Source: Chaetoceros tenuissimus (taxonomy: Eukaryota > Bacillariophyta > Thalassiosirophyceae > Chaetocerotales > Chaetocerotaceae). From it: a stretch of 30,766 bases of DNA. Both the position numbers and the translations under genes were made by a program. How positions within the stretch are numbered: the stretch's first letter is position 1; every line of letters starts with the position of its first letter. The DNA lies in assembly GCA_021927905.1 (NCBI GenBank), contig BLLK01000004.1, forward strand, positions 1 to 30,766, written 5' to 3'. Positions 10,475 through 20,336 of this stretch are shown here, in pieces. The notes beneath the pieces are model-generated. The model searched no databases and had not been told where the DNA came from. It worked only from the letters and a program-made list of their open reading frames with translations.

Positions 10475-11574
10475 GTACCATAGAACAAAAAACGCTGTGT
10501 ATAGCCTCAACATTTATAAAACGACAGAAAAAATGTATAAGAATCTACTCACACTCGCTTTCATTCTGGACAGTGACTTTAGACATTGCTTCAAATTAAA
10601 AATAGAGAGGACAAGAGAGTAAAGCAACGACGGAGAATGGCTAGTACCACAATTAATGAGGAAATAATGTAGTCCCTATTTTCTTCTTTTCAAGTTTCAG
10701 AATGTAATGAATGGAAGAAGAAACGTGGTTCAAGTTTCTAATGCCATTAACGGAAGAAGAAACTTAGTTCATAGCTTAATTATATCTGCAAAGCCAAGAA
10801 CGGCCTTTACAAGCTAGGCTTTTGCCTCGATGAAACCATTCTGCAGTATACAACAGTCTAAAGAACTTTGCTTGAATGCTGAATTTTTAGTTAGAGAGGG
10901 GATAATGAAAAATGCTACATGTTTCATTGTTCTACCTACAATGAAATAGCTGGTTCAGTTGAGGCAAAAGCAGAAGATATTCTAGTCTGATTTGTAATCG
11001 TGCATAAAAGTATATCTCAGAGGCCACGGTATTTCCATCGTATTATTTCTGGCATCACTCTGAAAAACTCGAGAAAACACTGATAGTCGAGCCTAGAACA
11101 ACAGTAGATGCCACGTTTCGTCTCGAATTTCACTGTCTTTCCCACCTACTTAAAAACCTGTATCGCTAGCCAGTCAAATAAAATTTGGATAAGGGGGCGA
11201 GTCATGGTTAGTAAATACTCCAACCACTTTGCACATTCACTATGTCTTCATTTGCTTTGATACTGTTAGCTTCTGAAGATACTATTGAGACATGATCAAA
11301 AGCGAGTGAATTTTTAGTTCAGGTTTAGCGCTTTCTCCATTTTCCCACAAATGTATGTTGGCGAATCATTGAACAAATATAGAAATTGTGCTGGAAATGT
11401 AAGAGTCAATAGTTTCATTTCCTTCCACGCTCTTTTGCATCTATCGAGAGGTATCTTCTCTAGCTAGTCTCACCTTCGTCCACTTTTGCTGAAAGTTGTT
11501 CAGATAATTAGGTAGTTATTGACACCATGATCATCGCAAACAACTGTCATGGTGAAGTTTTCGTTTCCTCTTTT
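10475..11574. other. Non-coding stretch, partly a diverged copy of 7700-8287
   Basis: 10475-11195 aligns loosely with 7700-8287: tgtaccayagaacaa, ttccatcg...tatttctggcatca, and gtcgagcctagaa followed by ccagtcaaat. Similarity is patchy with many indels. 11196-11574 shows only a short resemblance near 11235 to about 8735. No intact gene. Confidence 0.55.
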
Positions 11575-12393
11575 GGACTCTTTCACAAAGAGCTATGACC
11601 TCGGTCCTTGATAAAAGAATTATATGTAATTAGTGGGCAAAAATAAAAGGAGTCGACTAGCATCTTCTTCAACAGGAGATAGGGTGGGCTAGTATCAGAA
11701 GAGCTCGAAAAAGAAGGTCATTCGAGCAAAATAGATTTATCACAAAAACAAATAGCTAATACTCGTCCCACCGGTACCAACCTTTTCAATAGAGCACGTT
11801 CCAATACAGACCTATGTCCCTGTTGTAAGAGGTTTTCAGAAACAATAGTACACCTCCTCATTACCTCTGTCTCTAAAACTATCAGAGAGATACTGCTACA
11901 GAAAGTTGATGCGAGACATTTATGATATCCGTTAATCATACACAGCCCACGCTACATCAATTTCTCATAGCAGGTATAAGAAGTTGGATGGACGACCCTA
12001 AAGAAGGGGTGATACAGTCAATATGCCAACCTCCTTTCTACCTACAGCGACAAAACAGAATGATATGAGGTGGTATTCGACACTCCTAGGTGTCATACAT
12101 AAAACATTATCCTGTGTCAACACAATCAACATCTTGTAATCAGCTTGTCTCGAGAATAGATCGGCCTTTATCCGGTCGGTAGAGCATCATCTTCATAACA
12201 CGATCAGAATCCTCTTCTTCAGCGGCCTACACTACTGAAGGAGTAGGACTCTAGCTCTATTCTCGAGGTTTGCATGCACTAGACGCTTCATTGTCTCGTC
12301 TGTTTATGCATTCCAACAGTAAGATTCTGAAAGAATACTTTTGACTGTAAGACGAGGTCTTTTAAAGGTACTCATAATCTTACGTCTTATGTT
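11575..12393 (+). pseudogene. Retroelement fragment 2, decayed
   Basis: Translation matches residues ~375 to ~540 of the 12619-14664 product: TSVLDKR, LLQQEIGWASIRRARK, EQNRFITK, NTDLCPCCKR, GIRSWMDDP. In-frame stops appear near 11625 and 11657 and shifts later. It shares lineage-specific changes with fragment 1 (HLLI, SKTIREILLQ), and its 3' flank is homologous too, so the two arose from one insertion by later segmental duplication. The 3' tail 12180-12393 matches 10050-10259. The young element sits exactly at its 3' end. Confidence 0.82.
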
Positions 12394-12412
12394 ATATATT
12401 GGAAAACTTTCA
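12393..12412. repeat. Target-site duplication, left copy
   Basis: The 20-mer tatatattggaaaactttca is repeated exactly at 14620-14639, flanking the inserted element. The matching unoccupied sequence, slightly diverged, is at 10253-10272. Confidence 0.85.
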
Positions 12413-14619
12413 TATATAACACAAGATTACTAAGATTATGAATACCTAAAAAGGTTTCGTCTTACAGCCAAATGGTATCTTTTAAAATCTCACTGTTGAA
12501 ATACGGCCCTAAGCGATCATGCGCTAAGTGTCCGCACTTCTAAAGAAGAGAGCTAGATTCCCGCTCCTTCAGCAACCTATGTTGCCGAACAAGAGGAGTC
12601 TGAGCATGCTATCAAAGCCTATGTCCTTTTGATTGGATCGAGACCGATCCATTCTCTGAGTATGTCATTATGTGAAAACTCATCGACAGGAGCATCCATG
12701 TGTGCTTCTCTAGCTGAGCGAATAAGTAAGAGCCATTCCTTTTTTGTTTCGGTAGAAAGATCTTGTATAGTGTTAGGGTCCAAACGAAAGTGATGTGAAT
12801 AAATAGAACGTGGTAGGGATCGTAAGCCCCTGCTTAATTCTATTTTGATTGACCGTTCCAGGGATTCTAGACCCCTAAATTCATCAATGGTGCTAGTATT
12901 GTGGAGCAGCCTATTACGTTCTGCCCACATTTGGTATGTCATGTTCCAAAGTTTGGTAATGACATGCTTAGCCCAAGCCGTACCCGTACGTCTGGACTGA
13001 AGCTGATTGTAATAAGTATGTTGATAACGGATTATATCCTTGTGTATGAATCCCAAAATGGTTGAATACCAACCAACATTGTTCTGTTTAGAAGCTATTG
13101 GAAGGAAATCTCTGGATAGGTTAACTGGTATAATGCCTCTATCGGGATTGTCCATCCAACTTCGAATGCCGGCAACTAAGAAATTTCTTAGCTGAGGTTC
13201 TGTGTCAATGGAAGCCATGAAAGTGTCGAATTCTGTGAGCAATGTCTCTCTGAAGCAGTTTGTATCGGGACAGGACATAAGGTGTACAGTAGTCTCTTCT
13301 GCTATCTTACAACAAGGGCAAAGGCTTGTGTTGGAATGTTGTCTCTTTTCAAGATTTGTTCCTGTAGGGAGATCATTTGCCATAAGTTTGGTAATAAAAC
13401 GATTTTGTTTGAAGGAGCGTTCCTTGCGCGCGCGTCGTATACTTGTCCAACCTATGTCTTGTTGAAGAATTGTGGAGGAGACTCCAGTCACTTCAGACCA
13501 GTAATCACAGACTGTGCGTTTATCCAAAACTGAAGTAATCGCTGGAGTCAAATTAGAGGTGATATTGACTGCATCGATTTTGATTGTGGAGATGCCGACC
13601 TCTCTGGAAAAATCTGTTGGTGGTAGGGCTGTAAAGTAATATGTTGCTATTTCTTTAGCATAATCATCTGCAATACAGTTCAGATGTTCCAAAAAGGTAA
13701 GGGGTCTATAAAGTTCATCAGCGTGTCCTTTGACCTTTGTAGGTTGTGGGGAGTATGGAACTTCTTCCCATAGTTCTATCAGTGATGAAATAAGATCCAC
13801 AGAAGTGGTAGAGGACTTCAGATGAAAGCGTTTAAGATGGAGACACTCGACTGCACTATCATTATCACTGGCTGAAATGATGGAAGCTTGTGTTGGCTGT
13901 AGTAGGGGAGTTAGAGCTTCTATGCAGTTGACAATACCCACTAAGGATCCTATTTCACCTCTGTAGGAGTTGAGATCTTTTTCTAATCCTGGAATGTAGC
14001 CACCCCCTTTAATCCACTGCATGCCATCCTGGGAGCAGATGATCCAACCGCTTGTACAGATATTCATATGTTCAAAGTATGAGCCATCACCTACACAAAG
14101 GGCAGTACCATCCGCTATGTCCCGTAGTAAAATATCTATATCATCACTCATCTTGATAAATTGAAACAAGTACGGAATACGTGGCAAGTAGATGGTGTAA
14201 CGTCCCAGCCTCATTGTTTCTCTGTTACTATTCAGGAGGGTGAACACGGAAGAGGTCTGAGTGACATGTGAGAATTCTCCATCGTATTCTACTGTCACTC
14301 TTTCAATTGTATTTGGGTCTGGGCGTTGTGCTGCATTGTGATCTGTAGTAAATCTCGTTCGGCTTTGGAGATGTTGACTATAAGAGAACCAAGTGTCATC
14401 TTCCCGGTATAAAAGGCGAGTACCATCCCTCGTGCGAAACCAATTCCATTGATCAATCCAATCGGAGGCTGATTCAAGTTGCCATTGATAAAGAGTATGA
14501 TACATGTTAATGCCTTGGGGAAAAATCATATGCATTGCTTTAATCCAGACTTTATAGTCTTTTGATCGAATATCATGTTTGTCAGGCCAATTGAAGTTAT
14601 TCCTGTCTCCTTCAAAGAC
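12413..14619 (-). mobile_element. LINE-like retroelement insertion, 5'-truncated, 2.2 kb
   Basis: The segment lies between 20-bp exact direct repeats, and the related locus at 10253-10465 lacks it while matching both flanks. Read on the minus strand, it carries an uninterrupted coding stretch (RNase H, zinc knuckle, C-terminal region), then a ~200-bp 3' non-coding tail (12413-12618) ending in cttgtgttatata. That is the same 3' end as the decayed plus-strand fragments; there is no poly-A. The fixed 3' end, variable 5' end and long target-site duplication fit target-primed non-LTR retrotransposition with 5' truncation. No terminal inverted or long repeats were seen. The open frame suggests a recent insertion. 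Confidence 0.82.
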
Positions 14620-14664
14620 TATATATTGGAAAACTTTCACAAAGAATTCGTCTTGGTTATCCAT
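12619..14664 (-). CDS. RNase H / zinc-knuckle C-terminal part of a non-LTR retrotransposon polyprotein
   Basis: 681 codons. A type 1 RNase H domain spans about residues 185-345 with the full acidic set: D193 (in GDGSY), E237, D269 (in NDSAVE), H314 (in VKGHADE) and D333 (in NCIADDYA). A zinc knuckle follows (C449-x2-C452-x8-H461-x3-C465), then the WAERN-type segment near 580 seen after such knuckles in LINE proteins. No reverse transcriptase motif or endonuclease is present. The RNase H-then-knuckle order resembles I/Tad-type LINEs more than plant L1. Residues 1-15, including the ATG, are encoded by target DNA and the target-site duplication; element sequence starts at residue 16. The ORF is therefore a truncated polyprotein tail given a start by chance. 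Expression and function are doubtful. Confidence 0.8.
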   Translation of the reverse strand: MDNQDEFFVKVFQYIVFEGDRNNFNWPDKHDIRSKDYKVWIKAMHMIFPQGINMYHTLYQWQLESASDWIDQWNWFRTRDGTRLLYREDDTWFSYSQHLQSRTRFTTDHNAAQRPDPNTIERVTVEYDGEFSHVTQTSSVFTLLNSNRETMRLGRYTIYLPRIPYLFQFIKMSDDIDILLRDIADGTALCVGDGSYFEHMNICTSGWIICSQDGMQWIKGGGYIPGLEKDLNSYRGEIGSLVGIVNCIEALTPLLQPTQASIISASDNDSAVECLHLKRFHLKSSTTSVDLISSLIELWEEVPYSPQPTKVKGHADELYRPLTFLEHLNCIADDYAKEIATYYFTALPPTDFSREVGISTIKIDAVNITSNLTPAITSVLDKRTVCDYWSEVTGVSSTILQQDIGWTSIRRARKERSFKQNRFITKLMANDLPTGTNLEKRQHSNTSLCPCCKIAEETTVHLMSCPDTNCFRETLLTEFDTFMASIDTEPQLRNFLVAGIRSWMDNPDRGIIPVNLSRDFLPIASKQNNVGWYSTILGFIHKDIIRYQHTYYNQLQSRRTGTAWAKHVITKLWNMTYQMWAERNRLLHNTSTIDEFRGLESLERSIKIELSRGLRSLPRSIYSHHFRLDPNTIQDLSTETKKEWLLLIRSAREAHMDAPVDEFSHNDILREWIGLDPIKRT
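14620..14639. repeat. Target-site duplication, right copy
   Basis: Exact partner of 12393-12412. The following bases (caaagaattcgtcttgg) continue the pre-insertion locus as seen at about 10273. Confidence 0.85.
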
Positions 14665-14864
14665 ACAGAGTTCTTTGGTTTGTAGCTTGTAGCCATCTGG
14701 AGAAATTGCGGCATATTATACTTATCTTCCTTTGGAAGAGGCTTTATTTTTGCCGTGCTATTGATGCAAAGCAATTGAACATTTATTACTCAGTACAATC
14801 TGATCTACGTAGCACGAACGTTTTGTTTACTTGCTGAAAGATATTTGAGAAGTACAAGTAGTCG

Positions 14865-15450
14865 AGCTTACAACATCTTAGAAGCAAGTGGATACAACAT
14901 TTCCTTTTGAGTATCGTCTCAAAATGGTCGAATTTCGTTTGAAAAATTGAGAAACTGATCTATCTACTTTCGTGTCTGAGAGGACTATGAGGGTCAAGGC
15001 TTTGTAAATGGGTGATTTTTGAGGAGATAAAACTGCGTCTTATTGTATCTATAATAGCTAACAAACAAACCAAGCAACCAAAAGTTGCTTTCATACCTGT
15101 CAAAAGGAAAGAAATTGACCTTGTGATAAAATAAGATATACATAGATTGTAAAACTATTCTTTATCTCAACTTCCGAGAATGACGGAATAGAGAAAAGAA
15201 GGGAGCAAATGTGCTGGTATTTTACCCCTCCTTGATAATACAGTCAGTCGTTGCATCGTAAGCTGCAATCCTTACTGATCTATCTGAGGTAGAAAAAGAA
15301 GCTGCCCCACTCCCATTCTACAACATAAACAAGAGATGGGCATTACTATCGAAGAATAGTAATGAGTATCAATAATTACTGCCGCCTTTTCTCAAAAGTT
15401 ATAGATGTCGCCGCCTCGACTTTCTGACTTGGAGAATGAGCCACGTAGTA
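14865..15450. repeat. Diverged duplicate of 8740-9376
   Basis: Same order of shared blocks as in 8740-9376, with many indels. Ends at cacgtagt (about 15443), the point where fragment 1 interrupts the other copy. Confidence 0.6.
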
Positions 15451-16047
15451 CTATCAATCTCTTTCGGGGGTGAAGATCATAGCACAATGATATTTGATTG
15501 CGAAGCCTCTTAGATTTGCTTTTCTGTATCAAATCTAATCAAAAGTGTAAGAAATATAAGTGGGGATCACTTCTCCTCTACCTGGTTGATACTATAGGCT
15601 TGAGAGACGACAGTACCTTAGTCCGAGAAGTTAGATATTGTTAGTTAAAAAGTTATTAAAAAGTTAAAAAAGATCTCGTGGAAAAAATCTTGGTAAAATG
15701 AGGGTCACTTGTGCAATTCATCTCCTGCTTCCTTCTCCATCTTACTTTCTGCTGTTTCCTTTTCCTTAGACTCGACTCATGCTTGCGGGTAGAAAAAGAA
15801 CTACGTTTGGATTGTATCTTTGAAGGATAAGTGTACAATCAAATCAACTTGTTCAAATACATTTTCAATTTTTCAAAGCATGTCTCTAGTAGAAGCAATC
15901 ATTTATCGTATTCAATCTAATTACCTTTTCCAGGCAAAGTAATCAAAAGTTTTGATTTCGTACGAGCTAGGAGGTATCAACTCGCGGGAACTTCAATCTA
16001 AATAGATTAATTTATGTAGAAACTATTATAACTTTGCTATTAACTCT
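15451..16047. other. Intergenic, AT-rich
   Basis: No gene or RNA recognised. The 60-codon minus-strand ORF at 15656-15838 is Lys/Ser-rich low-complexity and not supported. This is the 3' flank of the minus-strand gene that follows. Confidence 0.6.
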
Positions 16048-18219
16048 TCACCAATTCCGCCAGTCGCTAAATGGCCGCTTTGAGAAAGCCAATTCTTCTT
16101 CATTCTGAGAAGATTTAGCATCCTCATCAGTGAGGCTGTTCTCAGCAGGCTTAAAGACAATATAAGCTGTAGCTCCAATTGCACCAACACTAGCAATGGC
16201 CTCCATAGATGTGAGTCCAGCGAATACAAGGGTTGTAAAAGTGCCTACTTCAGCTCCTACTGCGCCCATAAGAGCACCTACACCGGCTAAGGCGAATGGC
16301 ATCGCTACGGTAGTTCCAACAGCAATTGAGGTCCCAAGTGCGAACGTCTTGATCTTATCTGAACTGACAGCACGAGGCATACAAGGATCTAGCTTCCAAA
16401 TTTCCTGCTTCGATAGTGCACTGGACCCATAGAGCTCTTCTTCTGTATCCTTTTCTTTTTTCATCAAATTCTTCAACTTTTCAGTAGTTTTCGTGCTTAC
16501 ATTATGATCACTATCCACTACTTTTGGTCTATAAGATAAATATTTGTTGTGCAACTTGGATTTGAAAGTAGTACCTCCTTCCTCATCTTTAGATCTATCC
16601 ATGATCCATTCAGTTGATGCATCATGGATATCGTCCAGTAAAGAGATACATCCATCACTCGCACAGCTAATGTACTGCACCTTTGTCTGTTTTGAGGAAT
16701 TCTTTGCCACACATAATTTTGTAATGTTATCATCAAAACGGAGCAGTTGTACTTTGGTATTCTTTCTCAGATTTGTAGTCACTTGCGGGAATGGACCTAT
16801 CGATTTTGGTTTGCTTTCTTCGGACTCTTGTAGGTCGATGGAAAGGAAAAAATAGGATTGTGAATGTCCAGCTTCCAATTGCCATACAATTGTGTCTTTC
16901 TCTTCTATAAAGTTTTGGCCTCCATCCTTCATTTTACTTTGCATGGCTTGTGTTCTTGATTGAATATTTTTCTTTGCACCATCCCAACTTTTACTCATGG
17001 AAGCGCGAAGGGATTTCCAATCTTTGGGAGTATTGGGTCTTTTTGTAACTGTTTTCTTCGTCGAGTCCAGTTCATTCTTGCATTGGTTTTCTTCGCCAGG
17101 AAGATACGTTCGAAGTTCACGATTATTCCGGATAGAGAGCAGTCTACCAAAAGTTTTGCTCCGAATGACTACTCCATCCCCATTTGAAGCTTTCTCAATT
17201 GCCCATTTGCAGCATCGATATTCAGAGCCTAAAATATTTTCTTCTTCTTGTGTCTTGTTGTCGTCTAGATTCTCCTTTCTATAGTCCAAAAAGGATTCTG
17301 CATGTGAACATGTGCCAACATTTCCATCTTTGGTAGAGTACAATAGCCACTGACTGTGCATCCAACTTGATATCTTTACATATCCATTTCCAGCTTCCAT
17401 AAATCGAAACAATTCCCATCCCTTCATGCTAGGAGTGGTTGCCAAAATCCCAGTCATATCACATCGAATCCTCAGATCTAAGGATGGACTAGACATGAAA
17501 CAAAGCTCTCCAGTGACACATTCAATGGTCCATAGGGTAAATGAAGGAGGACAATCATGGTCTTGATCATTTGCGAAAATAATTTTCCCCTCATTATTGA
17601 TTCCGAGGTTATAACCTGCACTCAATGATTTCAACAGTACTCTCTGATTATCAAGAGAATCACTAACTCCTTTGATAAAACACCACTTTCTATCATCTTC
17701 CTTGATGTCTTGATACTTTTGGTTCGGAGAACTCAAGATATCTTCTTGTAAAGAATCTGCATCGTCATCTTCTCCATCTTCTTTTGGCGCCATGGAATTA
17801 TCATCAAGTATCAAATCCTCTTCTTCTTCTTCATCTGTCTTGACACAGGAAACAAAGCATCGACTTGGGTCAGTTTCATCTGAAGACTCACTAGCATTCA
17901 TCATTTCTTTTCTCAATGTCAGTACTCCTCCAAATTTATGATGCCGAATCATGACACTACCAGTATCATCGTACTCTAGCCTGAATTCATCTTTATCATT
18001 ACGTTTCCTACGAGTAATGATTTTGCCATGACGCTTGCATCCCCATAGATAATATCCATTGCAGTGTAGTGTCACTCTTAGAGGATTCTCAATGATTGGA
18101 AATCTAGTTTTGCTGTTACTTGGAATACTTGTAAGGATATTACCCGTTTCTGTACTGGTGTTGGAAGTGATGCTGGAATCACTTGGACTTACAACTATGT
18201 CAGCTTCTTCTGTCGACAT
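16048..18219 (-). CDS. Beta-trefoil-like repeat protein with hydrophobic Gly/Ala-rich C-terminus
   Basis: Intact, intronless, 723 residues, non-repetitive DNA. The N-terminal ~40 residues are Ser/Thr-rich with no signal peptide. Then come scattered segments of the 'G-x-Y-L-x...G-x-I' type seen in fascin/actin-crosslinking beta-trefoil folds: NGYYLWGCKRHGKI (54-67), KFGGVLTLR (95-103), AGYNLGINNEGKI, TFGRLLSIRNN and LHNKYLSYRP. A very acidic linker lies at ~128-160. From about 626 to 690 the chain is hydrophobic, rich in Gly, Ala and Val, long enough for two or three membrane passes and vaguely like ISG12/IFI6 segments. It ends in an acidic stretch and a basic-aromatic tail, KRPFSDWRNW. Inference: a membrane-associated protein with a cytosolic trefoil region; the substrate is unknown. 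The start is the first ATG after an upstream AT-rich region. Fold assignment is by motif impression only. Confidence 0.8.
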   Translation of the reverse strand: MSTEEADIVVSPSDSSITSNTSTETGNILTSIPSNSKTRFPIIENPLRVTLHCNGYYLWGCKRHGKIITRRKRNDKDEFRLEYDDTGSVMIRHHKFGGVLTLRKEMMNASESSDETDPSRCFVSCVKTDEEEEEDLILDDNSMAPKEDGEDDDADSLQEDILSSPNQKYQDIKEDDRKWCFIKGVSDSLDNQRVLLKSLSAGYNLGINNEGKIIFANDQDHDCPPSFTLWTIECVTGELCFMSSPSLDLRIRCDMTGILATTPSMKGWELFRFMEAGNGYVKISSWMHSQWLLYSTKDGNVGTCSHAESFLDYRKENLDDNKTQEEENILGSEYRCCKWAIEKASNGDGVVIRSKTFGRLLSIRNNRELRTYLPGEENQCKNELDSTKKTVTKRPNTPKDWKSLRASMSKSWDGAKKNIQSRTQAMQSKMKDGGQNFIEEKDTIVWQLEAGHSQSYFFLSIDLQESEESKPKSIGPFPQVTTNLRKNTKVQLLRFDDNITKLCVAKNSSKQTKVQYISCASDGCISLLDDIHDASTEWIMDRSKDEEGGTTFKSKLHNKYLSYRPKVVDSDHNVSTKTTEKLKNLMKKEKDTEEELYGSSALSKQEIWKLDPCMPRAVSSDKIKTFALGTSIAVGTTVAMPFALAGVGALMGAVGAEVGTFTTLVFAGLTSMEAIASVGAIGATAYIVFKPAENSLTDEDAKSSQNEEELAFSKRPFSDWRNW

Positions 18220-18403
18220 TTTTTATGGAGTTGTAAAAAGATTCTCTATAGCTATAAATATCTTTAATATAAATGTTAAGCTTCATCCATAGATATAAAT
18301 ATGGACCATAAATATATCTACAACACATGGCGTAGCAGAGAAAAGAAAAAAAGATTTTGTTCTATTTTCATTTGTTCTTTGTTCTTTCAACGATGAATGA
18401 GTA

Positions 18404-18411
18404 TGACGTCA
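18404..18411. promoter_or_regulatory. CRE-like palindrome TGACGTCA
   Basis: A perfect 8-bp cAMP-response element about 185 bp upstream of the minus-strand ATG at 18219. In diatoms TGACGT elements bound by bZIP factors control CO2/cAMP-responsive genes such as the Phaeodactylum carbonic anhydrase ptca1. A second site is 25 bp away. Function here is inferred from position only. Confidence 0.5.
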
Positions 18412-18436
18412 TTGTAAATATCTTTGCACAAAAATC

Positions 18437-18444
18437 TTACGTCA
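18437..18444. promoter_or_regulatory. CRE-like site TTACGTCA
   Basis: Reads TGACGTAA on the minus strand, the strand of the downstream gene. It starts 33 bp (about three helical turns) from the TGACGTCA palindrome. Confidence 0.45.
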
Positions 18445-20336
18445 CAATGTGCCAACTGTGCCGTAGAGAAAGCACCGTCACTCTTTTCTTTGAAAAGTAG
18501 TCCCCGACGGGAAGGGAGAATGATTACTAGCCGTTGGCTGAGAGGCCATTTTGAATGTGCCATCGTGATCAATCCCATGAAGATTCTTAAAATTATGGTA
18601 CCGTCACTCTTTTTCTTTTTTCTTGCATGAGGAGTTCACGGTCGACCTCCGATGTGATTGGTTCTAAATAATGAAGAGAAGATAGCTACTATCATCATCA
18701 TCATCAAAGCTATTTAGGAATAGAACCTATGGAAGAACTAGTTTGATGAAATAAATACATATCAAACATTGAAATTCTCTTCGCTATGAGTCCTATCAAA
18801 TCTTGAGTAGAAGGACTTGGAGCTTCAAGAATATGGAACTACAAGCCAAATTGAAAGTTCGTGAGATTGCAAAGTAGTGATGATACCAGAATTTGCAAGC
18901 AAGAACAAAAAAAATATGCAAGCATGATTACCTCTGCGAAATCTAGTGCTGAAATGAACTGCCATCTGTAAAATTATTTGGCAAAAATTGGGGTTTTGGT
19001 AGAATTTTTTTTGACAAGACATGGGAAAAATAAGGAAAAATACAAAATATATGTGATGAAATGCTAATGAACTGAGTACAATGGCGAGATAAATCATGAC
19101 ACTAGGTATCCTTATACACAAATTGATGCTTTATTCATGCAATCAGAAATATAGTTTTGTATTCTACTGAATGAAGATAAAAAATGAGGAAGAACATTGT
19201 ACGTACTACCCAACACTGACTGTGCTTTTGAAATATAGAAGATGAGAAGAGGCGGAAAGTAAAATGGAATCAGTTTGGTACCCAATAATATTTTCTTGAA
19301 GTAAATGGATGCAAGTATCAAATCAAATTCATTGAAACAAAATTTGGAAAAGAATGTTACCTGAAGATACAGCTTAGTCCAACCTATTCCTCATCCCGAT
19401 GGACGACAATAAATACTCGCAAGAATGGATACATATAGAAAAGATTTATTTGCTTTCTATAATATTGATGCATTCTATTTCAAGAGATTACCAATATCCA
19501 TGGATGAATGTTTGTAGCTAGATTGATGATGGAAAAAAAGAAAAAATGCACTTCATCGTGTGCTAGTAATTTAGCCAAGAGACATGTCAATGTGTACCGT
19601 TAATTGTTTCCAAAAAAGATCCGTTGAAACTAATTTCATTATTTGGGTTCAACTCCACGAAGCTCATTATTTGGGTTCAACTCCAATTTCACACTTGGGT
19701 ACAAGAAAAACGATATCGCTAAATTACTTATGGCTGCAGTACAAACGGTAAAAGAACAATCTGCCAACTCCACAAACTCATAAAACAAAAAACACATAAC
19801 AGATAACGAAAAGGTGAGTCTCAGCCTGCTACATGAAGGAATTGTTGATGATTCATTCCAAGCAGGAATACTTTGATATGAACTGCACAGAAGCAAACTG
19901 TCGTTAGCATGAGAAGAATGGAAACGAAATTACTGTTGCTACACTTCTTTCTCTTGACTGAATATTAACGAACGACATGAACTGGAATGAAAGAATACAA
20001 ATCACAAAACCTGAAAGCACATAGCAACACCTTCCCTTCTTTAGATTGATTCATCTAACAACTCTTTCTTCACATCTAAAGGAAACTTTTGAGATATCTG
20101 TATTCATTGAGAAAAACTTTGTTTGTCGTTGAAACCTAAGTAAGTCTATTCTATGAGGATGATCACTCTGGAAACATATCCATCGCCCATCCTACAATCC
20201 TCAATTTCAAGTCTATATTTGAAAGAGGGAGTCCAAACACTTGCCTTTTTATCGACAATACTGCTAACTTTGTATATTAACCTCTGAAAACAGTTGATTT
20301 GATTTCGTCTCTTTATTTGGGTTTTAAACAGACAAG
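18445..20336. other. Intergenic region between divergent genes
   Basis: About 1.9 kb of AT-rich DNA separating the minus-strand gene from gene B. Short ORFs lack motifs. Visible features are a short ATC trinucleotide run near 18691 and a 22-bp direct repeat (19636-19657 and 19664-19685). It presumably holds the gene B promoter; no TATA element can be assigned with confidence. Confidence 0.6.
19636..19685. repeat. 22-bp direct repeat
   Basis: Two exact copies (19636-19657, 19664-19685) separated by 6 bp. Each contains GGGTTCAACTCC, which matches a tRNA B-box by chance; no tRNA can be folded around it. Confidence 0.8.

Noticed and set aside
19640-19690. tRNA gene suggested by two GGTTCAACTCC B-box matches
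   Set aside because: No A-box, acceptor stem or anticodon arm can be placed; it is a simple 22-bp direct repeat.
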